A stretch of 10,672 nucleotides of DNA from an uncultured Collinsella sp. (GCA_959596505.1 CAUFWM010000047.1:1-10672); one strand, 5' to 3'; positions 1 through 6,192 are shown, counted from the stretch's first letter. Numbers and translations are program-made. The notes: a model not told the origin generated them from the letters alone.

Positions 1-20
1 AACGGCAACCGACCAAAAAG

Positions 21-74
21 GGACAGGTTTATTTTGGCAGGTCAAACGCTTTACCTACCAAAATAAACCTGTCC
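21..74. repeat. Long intergenic palindrome (17-bp perfect arms)
   Basis: The arms GGACAGGTTTATTTTGG (21-37) and its exact reverse complement (58-74) enclose 20 nt. Inside, AGGT (39-42) and ACCT (53-56) extend the stem after one mismatch. The unit TGGCAGGT occurs at 35-42 and again at 80-87. On the - strand the hairpin is followed by a short T run (CCCTTTTTGG), so it could act as a terminator for leftward transcription, but no leftward gene ends here. A mobile REP/MITE-like intergenic repeat is the alternative. The structure is certain; the function is inferred. Confidence 0.75.
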
Positions 75-88
75 ATTCCTGGCAGGTT

Positions 89-117
89 TTGACGGTGTCC
101 GCGCAAGCAGGTATTAT
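89..117 (+). promoter_or_regulatory. Sigma70-type promoter of the polymerase/YolD cassette
   Basis: TTGACG (89-94) and TATTAT (112-117) are separated by exactly 17 bp, a near-consensus housekeeping promoter. The expected transcription start is near 124. That rules out the upstream in-frame TTG at 89 as a translation start and leaves a leader of roughly 37 nt before the GTG at 161. The -10 abuts the LexA-like palindrome, so a bound repressor would block polymerase. Confidence 0.7.
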
Positions 118-132
118 CGAACAGGTATTCGA
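117..132. promoter_or_regulatory. LexA-like SOS operator
   Basis: TCGAACAGGTATTCGA matches the Gram-positive/actinobacterial SOS box TCGAAC-N4-GTTCGA at 11 of 12 defined positions. The flanks extend the symmetry to TATCGAA (115-121) and TTCGATA (128-134). It starts at the last base of the -10 element, an ideal place for repression. A weaker second match, AGAACATGTGTTTG (135-148, 8 of 10 positions of CGAAC-N4-GTTCG), lies 17 bp downstream centre to centre and may be an auxiliary site. LexA binding is inferred from consensus and from the DNA-repair gene it precedes. Confidence 0.75.
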
Positions 133-160
133 TAAGAACATGTGTTTGATGGGAGGACGC

Positions 161-1666
161 GTGGGGCACGAGCAGCATACCTATATCTGCATCGACCTTA
201 AGACGTTTTACGCCAGCGTCGAGTGTGTCGACCGCGGGCTCGACCCACTCACCACGTGCCTGGTCGTTGCCGATGAATCGCGCGGACGCGCGACCATCTG
301 CCTCGCCATCACGCAGGCCATGAAAGACCTCGGGATACACAACCGCTGCCGTCTGTTCGAGATTCCTGACGGCATCGACTACATCAAGGCCATACCGCGC
401 ATGCAGCACTACATGGAGGTGTCGGCGAAAATCTACGGCATCTATCTGGAATATGTGAGCCCGCAAGACATTCACGTCTATTCAATCGACGAGTGCTTTA
501 TCGACGTGACGCCCTATCTAGACCTCTACCACACCGATGCCGAAGGGTTCGCCTGCATGTTGCGCGACGAGGTCCTCGCGCGCACCGGCATCACGGCCAC
601 CGTCGGTATCGGCCCCAACCTATTCCAGGCTAAAGTAGCGCTCGATATTACCGCAAAGCACGTACCCAGCCGCATCGGCATACTCGATAACGAAACCTTT
701 CGCAAGGAGATCTGGCCGCATCGACCCATCACCGACATCTGGGGTATCGGCCCCGGTGTGGCAGCCCGGCTCGAAAAGTACGGCGTCTACGACCTGATGG
801 GTGTCGCCGCGCTCGACGAAAACCTGCTATACGATGAGCTCGGCGTCAATGCCGAGTATCTGATCGACCACGCCTTTGGGCGTGAGCCAACAACTATCGC
901 CGATATCCAAGCTTATCGCCCGCAAGCGACCTCGACCACCACGGGGCAAGTGCTCTCGAAGGGCTATGCCTACGAGCAGGCCTACACCGTCTTGCGCGAA
1001 ATGGTCGATGCCGCCGTGCTGGATTTGATCGACAAGCACGTGGTGTGTGACAGCATCTCGCTCTTTGTGGGCTACGCGAGCGAGCGAGCCGACATACGCC
1101 GGCTCGATGCCAGCGGCACAGCACAATATGTAGACGGATGCGGGCACCTGCGCTCAAGCACGTCGAGCATCGAACCCGCCGCGACCGCCGGTCCCGAACT
1201 CGCCCCCCGTGCGCCCAAGCCCGTCCAGCACGATGACGAACGGCGGCGCCTGGTGCGCGAGGCGCAGGCAATCGATGGCATCTTTGTAGGAGAACATGGC
1301 GGCAAACCGCGTGGTGGCTATGCCGCGCTCTTCGCGCACTCTAACGCCTCGCGAAAGCTGCCCGAGCGCACCAATTCGTTTAAGAAGATCATGGGTTATT
1401 TCGATGAGCTCTGGGCACAGACGGTCGACCCCAAACGACCGATCAAGCGCATCAACCTGGGATTTGGCAACCTCATGCCCGAGGAATTTGCCACCGTCAA
1501 TCTGTTCAGCGACGTCGAGGCCGACGAGCGCGAACGCGACCTGGCGCGCGCCGTCCTGGCCGTAAAAGGCAAGTACGGCAAGAACGCCCTAGTCAAAGGA
1601 TTGAGCCTTACCGCTGGTGCCACCGCACGCGAGCGCAACGATCAGGTAGGAGGGCATCGTGCCTAA
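161..1666 (+). CDS. Y-family DNA polymerase, UvrX/UmuC/DinB type (translesion synthesis)
   Basis: A 501-residue error-prone polymerase predicted to copy past damaged template bases. The Y-family palm is clear: ICIDLKTFYASVEC near the N-terminus carries the first catalytic Asp (D12), and YSIDECFIDV carries the D110/E111 pair. A helix-hairpin-helix thumb motif (IWGIGPGVAARL) lies near residues 193-204. The C-terminal little finger ends in the family-typical AVKGKYGKNALVKG. TVNLF (445-449) resembles a sliding-clamp-binding motif lacking the usual Gln. A Pro/Ala/Glu-rich insert of about 75 residues (316-390) interrupts the little finger. GTG 161 is chosen because GGGAGG (151-156) precedes it and it lies downstream of the promoter; ATGs at 140 and 149 are alternatives with poorer sites. 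It overlaps the YolD-like gene by 8 bp and is probably LexA-repressed. The family is sure; the exact subfamily is less so. Confidence 0.93.
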   Translation: MGHEQHTYICIDLKTFYASVECVDRGLDPLTTCLVVADESRGRATICLAITQAMKDLGIHNRCRLFEIPDGIDYIKAIPRMQHYMEVSAKIYGIYLEYVSPQDIHVYSIDECFIDVTPYLDLYHTDAEGFACMLRDEVLARTGITATVGIGPNLFQAKVALDITAKHVPSRIGILDNETFRKEIWPHRPITDIWGIGPGVAARLEKYGVYDLMGVAALDENLLYDELGVNAEYLIDHAFGREPTTIADIQAYRPQATSTTTGQVLSKGYAYEQAYTVLREMVDAAVLDLIDKHVVCDSISLFVGYASERADIRRLDASGTAQYVDGCGHLRSSTSSIEPAATAGPELAPRAPKPVQHDDERRRLVREAQAIDGIFVGEHGGKPRGGYAALFAHSNASRKLPERTNSFKKIMGYFDELWAQTVDPKRPIKRINLGFGNLMPEEFATVNLFSDVEADERERDLARAVLAVKGKYGKNALVKGLSLTAGATARERNDQVGGHRA

Positions 1667-2084
1667 GCCCCAACAACAACCGATGCGGCCGCCGACACCA
1701 TTTGAGCGCCTGGCGGACCCCGAGGGAAGACGCCGCTCCGCCGACCCCAAACTCACCGCCAACGGTGCCGTTCGCGCCGGCCGTGCCGCGCAGTTTATGC
1801 CCTTCGCCGCTCTCACGGGATACTACGAGCTCGTACGTAAGCAAGAAATCACTGTTGAGCCCAAATGCGAACTCACGGAAGAAAAAGCCCTCGAGCTTTC
1901 GAAAAAGCTCGAGGGCCTCAAACGCGGCGACTTGGTGCGCGTCACCTATTACGATACATACGGCTATCGCGCTCGCACGGGCATCCTTGACGAAGTGCTC
2001 CCCGCCTTCAAACTGCTCAAGCTCAAGGATATCGCCATCGACTTCGACGACATCCAAGACATCGAACTGCGCGGACGAGCCTAG
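1659..2084 (+). CDS. YolD-like family protein
   Basis: A 141-residue soluble protein with the YolD-like signature: GRAAQFMPFAALTGYYELVRKQE (residues 41-63), then a Lys/Glu-rich helix, then a small beta-rich end containing GDLVRVTYYDTYGYRARTG. YolD proteins are repeatedly encoded next to UvrX/UmuC-like polymerases in Bacillus and its relatives. Their biochemical role is not settled; an accessory or regulatory partner of the polymerase is the usual inference. The GTG at 1659 sits inside the last codons of the polymerase gene (stop 1664-1666), with AGGAGGG at 1648-1654, so translation is likely coupled. Transcription should come from the LexA-controlled promoter at 89-117. The first 40 residues are Pro/Arg-rich and probably disordered. 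A 13-bp hairpin lies within the gene at 1887-1916. Confidence 0.85.
   Translation: MPKPQQQPMRPPTPFERLADPEGRRRSADPKLTANGAVRAGRAAQFMPFAALTGYYELVRKQEITVEPKCELTEEKALELSKKLEGLKRGDLVRVTYYDTYGYRARTGILDEVLPAFKLLKLKDIAIDFDDIQDIELRGRA
1887..1916 (+). repeat. 13-bp perfect hairpin inside the YolD-like gene
   Basis: GCCCTCGAGCTTT (1887-1899) and AAAGCTCGAGGGC (1904-1916) are exact reverse complements around a CGAA tetraloop. The hairpin encodes ALELSKKLEG. It has no following T run, so it is not a terminator. It may simply reflect Leu-Glu/Lys codon use, or it may influence translation or mRNA stability. Confidence 0.6.
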
Positions 2085-2110
2085 CCAAGGAAGCGCATCC
2101 AGGGCGGCGC

Positions 2111-2494
2111 TTACAGCGTCATGACGTAGTAGCCCGCGTCTTTCACGGCCGTCTCGAGGACACCGCGATCAACCGGACGCTTAGAGCGCACGCGTGCCGT
2201 GTGGTCCGCATACGTCACCGTTGCCCACACGCCATCCAGCGCATTGAGGGCATTGGCTACGTTCTGAGCGCAGCCGTCACAGCTCATGCCGCCGATGAGC
2301 AGCTCATCGCTATAGGGATAGTGTGACGCATCGGTATCCGTCACAACAACCTTTTTGGCCTTCTTGCCGCTCGCACCATCGCTGCAACAACTCTTCCCGT
2401 GTGTCGAAGCGGCAATGCGACGCAGTCCAAAAAACATGCCGACGGCAATGACGGCCAGCACGATGAGATTCGCAGGGTTGAGCAAGTCACTCAT
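2111..2494 (-). CDS. Membrane-anchored heavy-metal-associated (HMA) domain protein
   Basis: A 127-residue protein with one N-terminal membrane helix (NLIVLAVIAVGMFFGL, about 8-24), a short charged linker with adjacent cysteines C36-C37, and a C-terminal HMA ferredoxin-like domain (about 64-127). The domain carries the metal motif GMSCDGC (C72, C75), as in copper chaperones (CopZ) and the N-termini of copper ATPases. It probably binds Cu(I) or another soft metal at the membrane; the partner exporter is not in the window. ATG 2494 is chosen because AAAGGGG lies just upstream; an in-frame TTG at 2509 lacks a site. The gene converges on the YolD-like gene with only 26 bp between stops and no visible terminator. 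The CsoR-like palindrome at 2523-2541 suggests copper-responsive control. Confidence 0.85.
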   Translation of the reverse strand: MSDLLNPANLIVLAVIAVGMFFGLRRIAASTHGKSCCSDGASGKKAKKVVVTDTDASHYPYSDELLIGGMSCDGCAQNVANALNALDGVWATVTYADHTARVRSKRPVDRGVLETAVKDAGYYVMTL

Positions 2495-2522
2495 GCGTTC
2501 CCCTTTCAAGTAGCCCTATCCA

Positions 2523-2541
2523 GATACCCCCATGGGGTGTC
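2523..2541 (-). promoter_or_regulatory. CsoR-like (copper-sensing repressor) operator
   Basis: GATACCCCCATGGGGTGTC is a pseudo-palindrome: GATACCCC and GGGGTGTC pair at 7 of 8 positions around CAT. C-tract/G-tract palindromes flanked by TA are characteristic of CsoR-family operators before copper genes (family knowledge). It lies about 30 bp upstream of the HMA gene start. A possible -10 for that gene (TAAGAT on the - strand, 2550-2545) is just upstream, with no convincing -35. No csoR gene is in the window. Confidence 0.55.
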
Positions 2542-2602
2542 CCCATCTTAACCCAAAACCATGTCCGTTCGATCAATTAGTTTCCCTTTTCTTACTTTTT
2601 AG

Positions 2603-2645
2603 TTGACCAGGGCTTACTTTCGTGTATAAGTTTTCCTAGGCTAAC
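2603..2645 (+). promoter_or_regulatory. Promoter of the DUF3793/flavodoxin operon with DtxR-like core
   Basis: TTGACC (2603-2608), a 16-bp spacer and TATAAG (2625-2630) form a plausible sigma70 promoter with a start near 2637. At that start lies TAGGCTAAC (2637-2645), identical to the core of the DtxR/IdeR iron-box consensus. The outer flanks do not match, so it is at best half an operator. CTTACTTT occurs twice (2591-2598 and 2613-2620), 22 bp apart and flanking the -35, which may be a direct-repeat regulator site. Confidence 0.5.
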
Positions 2646-2668
2646 AGTTTAGATCCGTAAGGAGCGCC

Positions 2669-3373
2669 GTGACTCGAACCATTGACATCCCAACATACCA
2701 AACGGCTGTCGTGCGCAACTGCTCCCCTACGCTCGCAGGTATCAAGCCGGCTTCGCTCTTTACCTATCCCGGCGTTTACGCCAACCAAAACGGAAAATCC
2801 GGCGCCGCCCATATCGAAGAGCGACGCTCTCGCCTGCTCGCCGTCATAGCCCAATGCAACCGCGAGCTCCAGCCACTCGGGATCCACATGAGCGTTTTGG
2901 TCTGGCGCCCCTGCGGAGCGCTCATCTATGTGTACCGCCCTGCGGACCTCATGCGATACCTCTCCGACCCCCGCGCTACGACGGCACTTGCCGCCGAAGG
3001 TTACGATGTCCACAACCTGTCCGCGTCTCTGGTGCATCTCGCCGCGCGCATCACGCTGGCAAGCAGCAATGCCGCAGAAAGCGCCTATGACGGCAACGTC
3101 TGCGCACTCGCGCGAAATAGGCACTGCGATACGGGGTGCATGTGCGAGTTCCCCCACGAAATTGGCTATTTTTTGGGCTATCCCTACGAAGATGTCCATC
3201 AGTTTATCGTCCAGCGCGGCGAAAACTATAAGGTCTTTGGCGCATGGAAGGTATACACAAACGTTGAGCAGGCGCTCACGACCTTCGATTCCTATCGCGC
3301 ATGCACGCAATGCCTCACCTACATCTATCAACAGGGCTGCACCCTGGGACAACTTGTCCAGGCAACCCGATAG
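2669..3373 (+). CDS. DUF3793 family protein
   Basis: A 234-residue soluble protein recognised as DUF3793 by its C-terminal half. CEFPHEIGYFLGYPYEDVHQFI (about 159-180) is followed by YKVFGAWKVYTN and a Cys-containing helix (YRACTQCLTYIYQQGCTL). Members occur in Clostridia and Actinobacteria, often beside flavodoxins or iron-related genes; no activity has been established. There is no signal peptide or membrane helix. Cysteines cluster at CALARNRHCDTGCMCEF (about 144-160) and CTQC near residue 211, which could bind metal or be redox-active (inference). The GTG start at 2669 is supported by TAAGGAG (2658-2664). Forty-five bp separate it from the flavodoxin gene, including a small GC hairpin (3386-3399) and no terminator, so the two are probably co-transcribed. 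Confidence 0.8.
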   Translation: MTRTIDIPTYQTAVVRNCSPTLAGIKPASLFTYPGVYANQNGKSGAAHIEERRSRLLAVIAQCNRELQPLGIHMSVLVWRPCGALIYVYRPADLMRYLSDPRATTALAAEGYDVHNLSASLVHLAARITLASSNAAESAYDGNVCALARNRHCDTGCMCEFPHEIGYFLGYPYEDVHQFIVQRGENYKVFGAWKVYTNVEQALTTFDSYRACTQCLTYIYQQGCTLGQLVQATR

Positions 3374-3418
3374 AACGTACAAACCGCGGCAAGCGCCGCA
3401 CGACCGAAAGGACAAAAC

Positions 3419-3838
3419 ATGAGCAAGATCGCCGTCGTCTATTGGAGCGGTACGGGCAACACCGAGGCCATGGCCAACTTCGTCGCCGAGGGCGCGACGT
3501 CAGCCGGAGCCGAGACAGAGGTCATCTCCTGCGCCGACTTCTCCGCCGACAAGGCCGCCGGCTATGACGCCTTCGCCTTCGGCTGCCCCGCCATGGGCTC
3601 CGAAGAGCTTGAGTACGACGAGTTCCAGCCGATGTGGGACGAAGTCAAGGAAATTCTCGGCGAGAAGAAGGTCGTTCTTTTTGGTTCCTACTCGTGGGCC
3701 GAGGGCGAATGGATGGACAACTGGAAGGCAGACGCCGACGAGGCGGGTGTCAACGTCGTCGATTCCGCAATCTGCTTCGACGCCCCCGATGACGAGGGCG
3801 AGGCCGCCTGTCGCGCCCTTGGAGCCGAGCTGGCTTAA
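3419..3838 (+). CDS. Short-chain flavodoxin
   Basis: A 139-residue FMN-binding electron carrier of the cytoplasm, full length for a short-chain flavodoxin. The phosphate-binding loop SGTGNTEAMA (residues 10-19) follows the first beta strand (KIAVVYW). The two isoalloxazine-flanking loops are visible as FGCPAMGSEELEYDEFQPMW and FGSYSWAEGEWMDNW, with aromatic residues placed as in clostridial-type flavodoxins. The acidic composition is also typical. It would replace ferredoxin in low-potential electron transfer, classically when iron is scarce. The ATG at 3419 follows GAAAGGA at 3406-3412. It is the second gene after DUF3793 and ends 55 bp before a strong terminator. Confidence 0.93.
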   Translation: MSKIAVVYWSGTGNTEAMANFVAEGATSAGAETEVISCADFSADKAAGYDAFAFGCPAMGSEELEYDEFQPMWDEVKEILGEKKVVLFGSYSWAEGEWMDNWKADADEAGVNVVDSAICFDAPDDEGEAACRALGAELA

Positions 3839-3893
3839 CACGCCACGGGCCGACAAAGCCGAGTCACGACAATACGCATACGTGTCCTAACAA

Positions 3894-3927
3894 AAACGGG
3901 GGCTGGATCCACATCCAGCCCCCGTTT
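3894..3927. terminator. Bidirectional Rho-independent terminator
   Basis: AAACGGGGGCTGGAT (3894-3908) and its perfect reverse complement (3913-3927) enclose the loop CCAC. Read on - the stem is followed by CGTTTTTG, a good T tract for the ABC transporter operon ending at 3954. Read on + it is followed by GTTTCCTGT, which serves the flavodoxin operon more weakly. It separates two converging operons. Confidence 0.88.
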
Positions 3928-3931
3928 CCTG

Positions 3932-3948
3932 TAACGCAAATTGCGTTA
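3932..3948. repeat. 17-bp perfect palindrome near the ABC operon end
   Basis: TAACGCAA (3932-3939), a central A and TTGCGTTA (3941-3948) are perfectly symmetrical. It lies between the ATPase stop codon (3954-3956) and the terminator stem. It could be a protein-binding site or a small helper hairpin; nothing in the sequence decides. Confidence 0.5.
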
Positions 3949-3953
3949 ACCGA

Positions 3954-4703
3954 CTATGAGATATTGCCCAAAAACGCCTTGGTGCGCTCGCTCTTGGGAT
4001 GGTCGAAGACCTCACTCGGCGTGCCCTCTTCCACGATAACGCCGCCGTCCATAAAGACGACGCGATCGGCAACGTCGCGTGCAAAGCCCATCTCGTGCGT
4101 CACGACGATCATGGTCATGCCGTCGCGGGCCAGATCGCGCATAACGCCCAATACATCGCGGACGAGCTCGGGGTCGAGCGCCGATGTGGCCTCGTCAAAG
4201 AGCATGACATGCGGATTCATCGACAGGGCGCGGGCAATGGCCACACGCTGCTGCTGGCCGCCCGAGAGCTGGCTCGGCATAAAGTCGATGCGCTCGGCAA
4301 GACCGACCTTGGTCAGCTCCTCGATAGCGATTTTCTCGGCCTCTTCCTTGCTGCGCTTGAGTACCTTTTGCTGCGCAAGCATGACGTTCTTTTTGACCGA
4401 CAGGTGCGGGAACAGGTTGAACTGCTGAAACACCATACCCAGATGCGTACGCACCTTATTGAGGTCGACGCCCTTGGCGCACACGTCCACACCCTCAACG
4501 ACAATCGAGCCGCTCGTGGGATGCTCCAGACGATTGATGCAGCGAAGCATCGTCGACTTGCCCGAGCCAGAAGGACCCAGAACTACAACGACCTCGCCCT
4601 TGTGCACATCCAGATCGATATCGCGCAGGACCACGTTATCGCCAAAGGCCTTCTGGAGGTTCTTGATGCTGACGACGACCTCGTTGGAATTCGTTTCACT
4701 CAT
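3954..4703 (-). CDS. Polar amino-acid ABC transporter ATP-binding protein (GlnQ type)
   Basis: A 249-residue cytoplasmic ATPase that powers the importer. All nucleotide-binding motifs are intact: Walker A GPSGSGKST (43-51), Q-loop VFQQFNLFPH (91-100), signature LSGGQQQR (146-153), Walker B VMLFDEATSALDPE (166-179) and switch His H203 in VVTHEMGFA. VFQQFNLFPHLSV and HEMGFAR are typical of the GlnQ/HisP/ArtP group, so the substrate is an amino acid, though which one cannot be read from the ATPase. The ATG at 4703 is preceded by TAAGGAGG, which overlaps the permease stop codon, so translation is probably coupled to it. It is the last gene of the three-gene operon and ends before the terminator at 3894-3927. 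Confidence 0.95.
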   Translation of the reverse strand: MSETNSNEVVVSIKNLQKAFGDNVVLRDIDLDVHKGEVVVVLGPSGSGKSTMLRCINRLEHPTSGSIVVEGVDVCAKGVDLNKVRTHLGMVFQQFNLFPHLSVKKNVMLAQQKVLKRSKEEAEKIAIEELTKVGLAERIDFMPSQLSGGQQQRVAIARALSMNPHVMLFDEATSALDPELVRDVLGVMRDLARDGMTMIVVTHEMGFARDVADRVVFMDGGVIVEEGTPSEVFDHPKSERTKAFLGNIS

Positions 4704-4715
4704 ACTGGGACCTCC

Positions 4716-6077
4716 TTACAGACCGGCGATGTGATCGGCGGGCGTCGCGACAACCTGTCCGGCGCTCTTGGCGGGACGCTTCTTTTTGGTTTCGGCCGTA
4801 CCCAGCAGCCTCGCCTCAAGACCGCTCACCAAGCGAGCAAGCGGCAGAGTAATGACCAGATAGAACAGGGCGGCGACCACATACGGCGTAATGGAGCCCG
4901 TCGTGGCCACGATGGTACGGGCGTTCATGACGATCTCGACCACGCCCACGGCGGCGAGCAGCGACGTATCCTTGTAGAGCAGGATAAACTCGCTGGTCAG
5001 CGTAGGCAGAACATTGCGGAACGTTTGCGGAATCATAACGTAGAGTAGTGTCTGGAAGGCATTCATGCCCAGCGAGCGAGCAGCCTCGTTTTGGCCCTTA
5101 GGAATCGACTGAATACCGGCACGGAAAATCTCGCACAGATACGCAGACGAGTTCATGGACATGACGATGACGCCCAGGACATAATCATCCACCTTGACGC
5201 CGGCCAGCGGCAGGCCAAAGAACGCGATGTAAATCTGCAGGAACGCCGGCGTGCCGCGGATGATATTCACGTAGATGCCGGCAAGGCAGCGCAGGATGCG
5301 CGACTTGGAGATACGCATGAGCGACAGGGCGAAGCCAAAGGGAATTGCCAACGGAAACGCCACGAGCACGATCGAGAGCGACATAAGGAAGCCCTTAAAG
5401 ACGATCGGCAGGCTCTGGACCAAAATGACCGGGTTCAGGAACAGACGCAGGAACATATTGGAGTTCCACGTCTCGACCCACGGCTGCTCTTTAAGGTCGG
5501 CCAGGAAATTATCAAAGGCCGTAACGCCCTTGATCTCCACCGAGGGCATCTTGGAAATCTTCTTGGTCGAGCCGTCGGCCAGGGTATAGGTTCCGCTAAA
5601 AGCCTCATCGCCGCCCTCAACGGGGAAGGTCACGCCGTAAACCTCGACACGGAAAAACCCACCGGCAGGTGCCGTCTCGCCAAAGTCAATCTTGAGCGTC
5701 TGGCCGTCAGCCTTGCACGTGGGCTTCATGGGCGTACGGTCCATGAGGTCCTCGCCCGAGAGCATCGTCAGGCGCGTGTCGTCGGCACCAAACGTCGTGC
5801 CGTCGACAAACGTCAGCGAAAGACCGCTCAGCTCCTCGTCGGCATCGGCCTGGACTTCCCAGGTAATGCGCGTCTCGGTACCGCCAACCACATCGCTGCC
5901 CGAGCCGGTGTTGGGTCGGGCAGTGATCTTTGCGGTCTCAAGCGCCTGGGCGGTCGAGGGTGCATATGTCCCCGCACACACGAGCGCGAGCGCCACGGCC
6001 ATGGCGCAGGCTAGCTTTTGGAGTAAGGCGGGCAGTGGAGAACACTGCTCCGTGGCCCCTTTGTTCAATCGAGACAA
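4716..6077 (-). CDS. Amino-acid ABC transporter permease with N-terminal exported domain
   Basis: A 453-residue protein, about twice the usual GlnP/HisM length. Residues 1-46 look like a signal peptide: KL, then ACAMAVALALVCAG, then APSTAQA. Residues about 47-205 form a beta-rich, Asp/Gly/Thr-rich region with no substrate-binding-protein motifs and no recognised family. From about 210 on it is a standard permease: a first helix near 228-252, YVNIIRGTPAFLQIYIAFFGLP, and the EAA loop EIFRAGIQSIPKGQNEAARSLGM (316-338) that contacts the ATPase. The tail is Lys-rich. GlnP-type permeases have an outside N-terminus, so an exported domain is topologically consistent. TTG 6077 is chosen because ATAGGAG lies 5 nt upstream and it opens a proper signal peptide. 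An ATG at 6239 is in frame but would overlap the upstream lipoprotein gene. It is the second gene of the operon. Confidence 0.85.
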   Translation of the reverse strand: MSRLNKGATEQCSPLPALLQKLACAMAVALALVCAGTYAPSTAQALETAKITARPNTGSGSDVVGGTETRITWEVQADADEELSGLSLTFVDGTTFGADDTRLTMLSGEDLMDRTPMKPTCKADGQTLKIDFGETAPAGGFFRVEVYGVTFPVEGGDEAFSGTYTLADGSTKKISKMPSVEIKGVTAFDNFLADLKEQPWVETWNSNMFLRLFLNPVILVQSLPIVFKGFLMSLSIVLVAFPLAIPFGFALSLMRISKSRILRCLAGIYVNIIRGTPAFLQIYIAFFGLPLAGVKVDDYVLGVIVMSMNSSAYLCEIFRAGIQSIPKGQNEAARSLGMNAFQTLLYVMIPQTFRNVLPTLTSEFILLYKDTSLLAAVGVVEIVMNARTIVATTGSITPYVVAALFYLVITLPLARLVSGLEARLLGTAETKKKRPAKSAGQVVATPADHIAGL

Positions 6078-6144
6078 GGTGGCTCCTATCGTAGAAGTTG
6101 CCGGCAAAACAAGACGGAAACGCGGCCGTCGAGAGAAGCGCAAA

Positions 6145-6171
6145 GGCCCTCCCCGCAAAACGGAAAGGGCC
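6145..6171 (-). promoter_or_regulatory. Intercistronic stem-loop between lipoprotein and permease genes
   Basis: In the - strand transcript GGCCCTTTCC and GGGGAGGGCC form a 10-bp stem (two G-U pairs) around GTTTTGC, 21 bp after the lipoprotein stop codon. Only three T residues follow, so it is at most a partial terminator. Such structures commonly protect the binding-protein mRNA or reduce read-through, giving more binding protein than permease (inference). Confidence 0.6.
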
Positions 6172-6192
6172 CGCACGCAATCAAGCATTAAT

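Noticed and set aside
21..74. Left palindrome as the terminator of a leftward gene
   Set aside because: No leftward gene ends near it in the window. The T run alone does not justify the call, so it is listed as a repeat.
89..160. Upstream extension of the polymerase to TTG 89 or ATG 140/149
   Set aside because: TTG 89 is the -35 element itself, and the predicted transcript starts near 124. The ATGs lack a good ribosome binding site, while GTG 161 has GGGAGG and gives the family-typical N-terminus.
2560..2580. CGTTCGATC as another LexA-type site near the HMA/DUF3793 divergent promoters
   Set aside because: Only one half-site is present; the partner half at the right spacing is missing.
2636..3415. 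259-residue - strand frame opposite DUF3793
   Set aside because: It lies antisense to a recognised family with its own ribosome binding site and promoter, and it has no recognisable motif.
3999..6014. Two long + strand open frames (349 and 307 residues) across the ABC transporter operon
   Set aside because: They are antisense shadows of strongly supported ATPase and permease genes. Their translations are His/Arg/Asp-rich without domains, as expected from GC-rich complementary frames.
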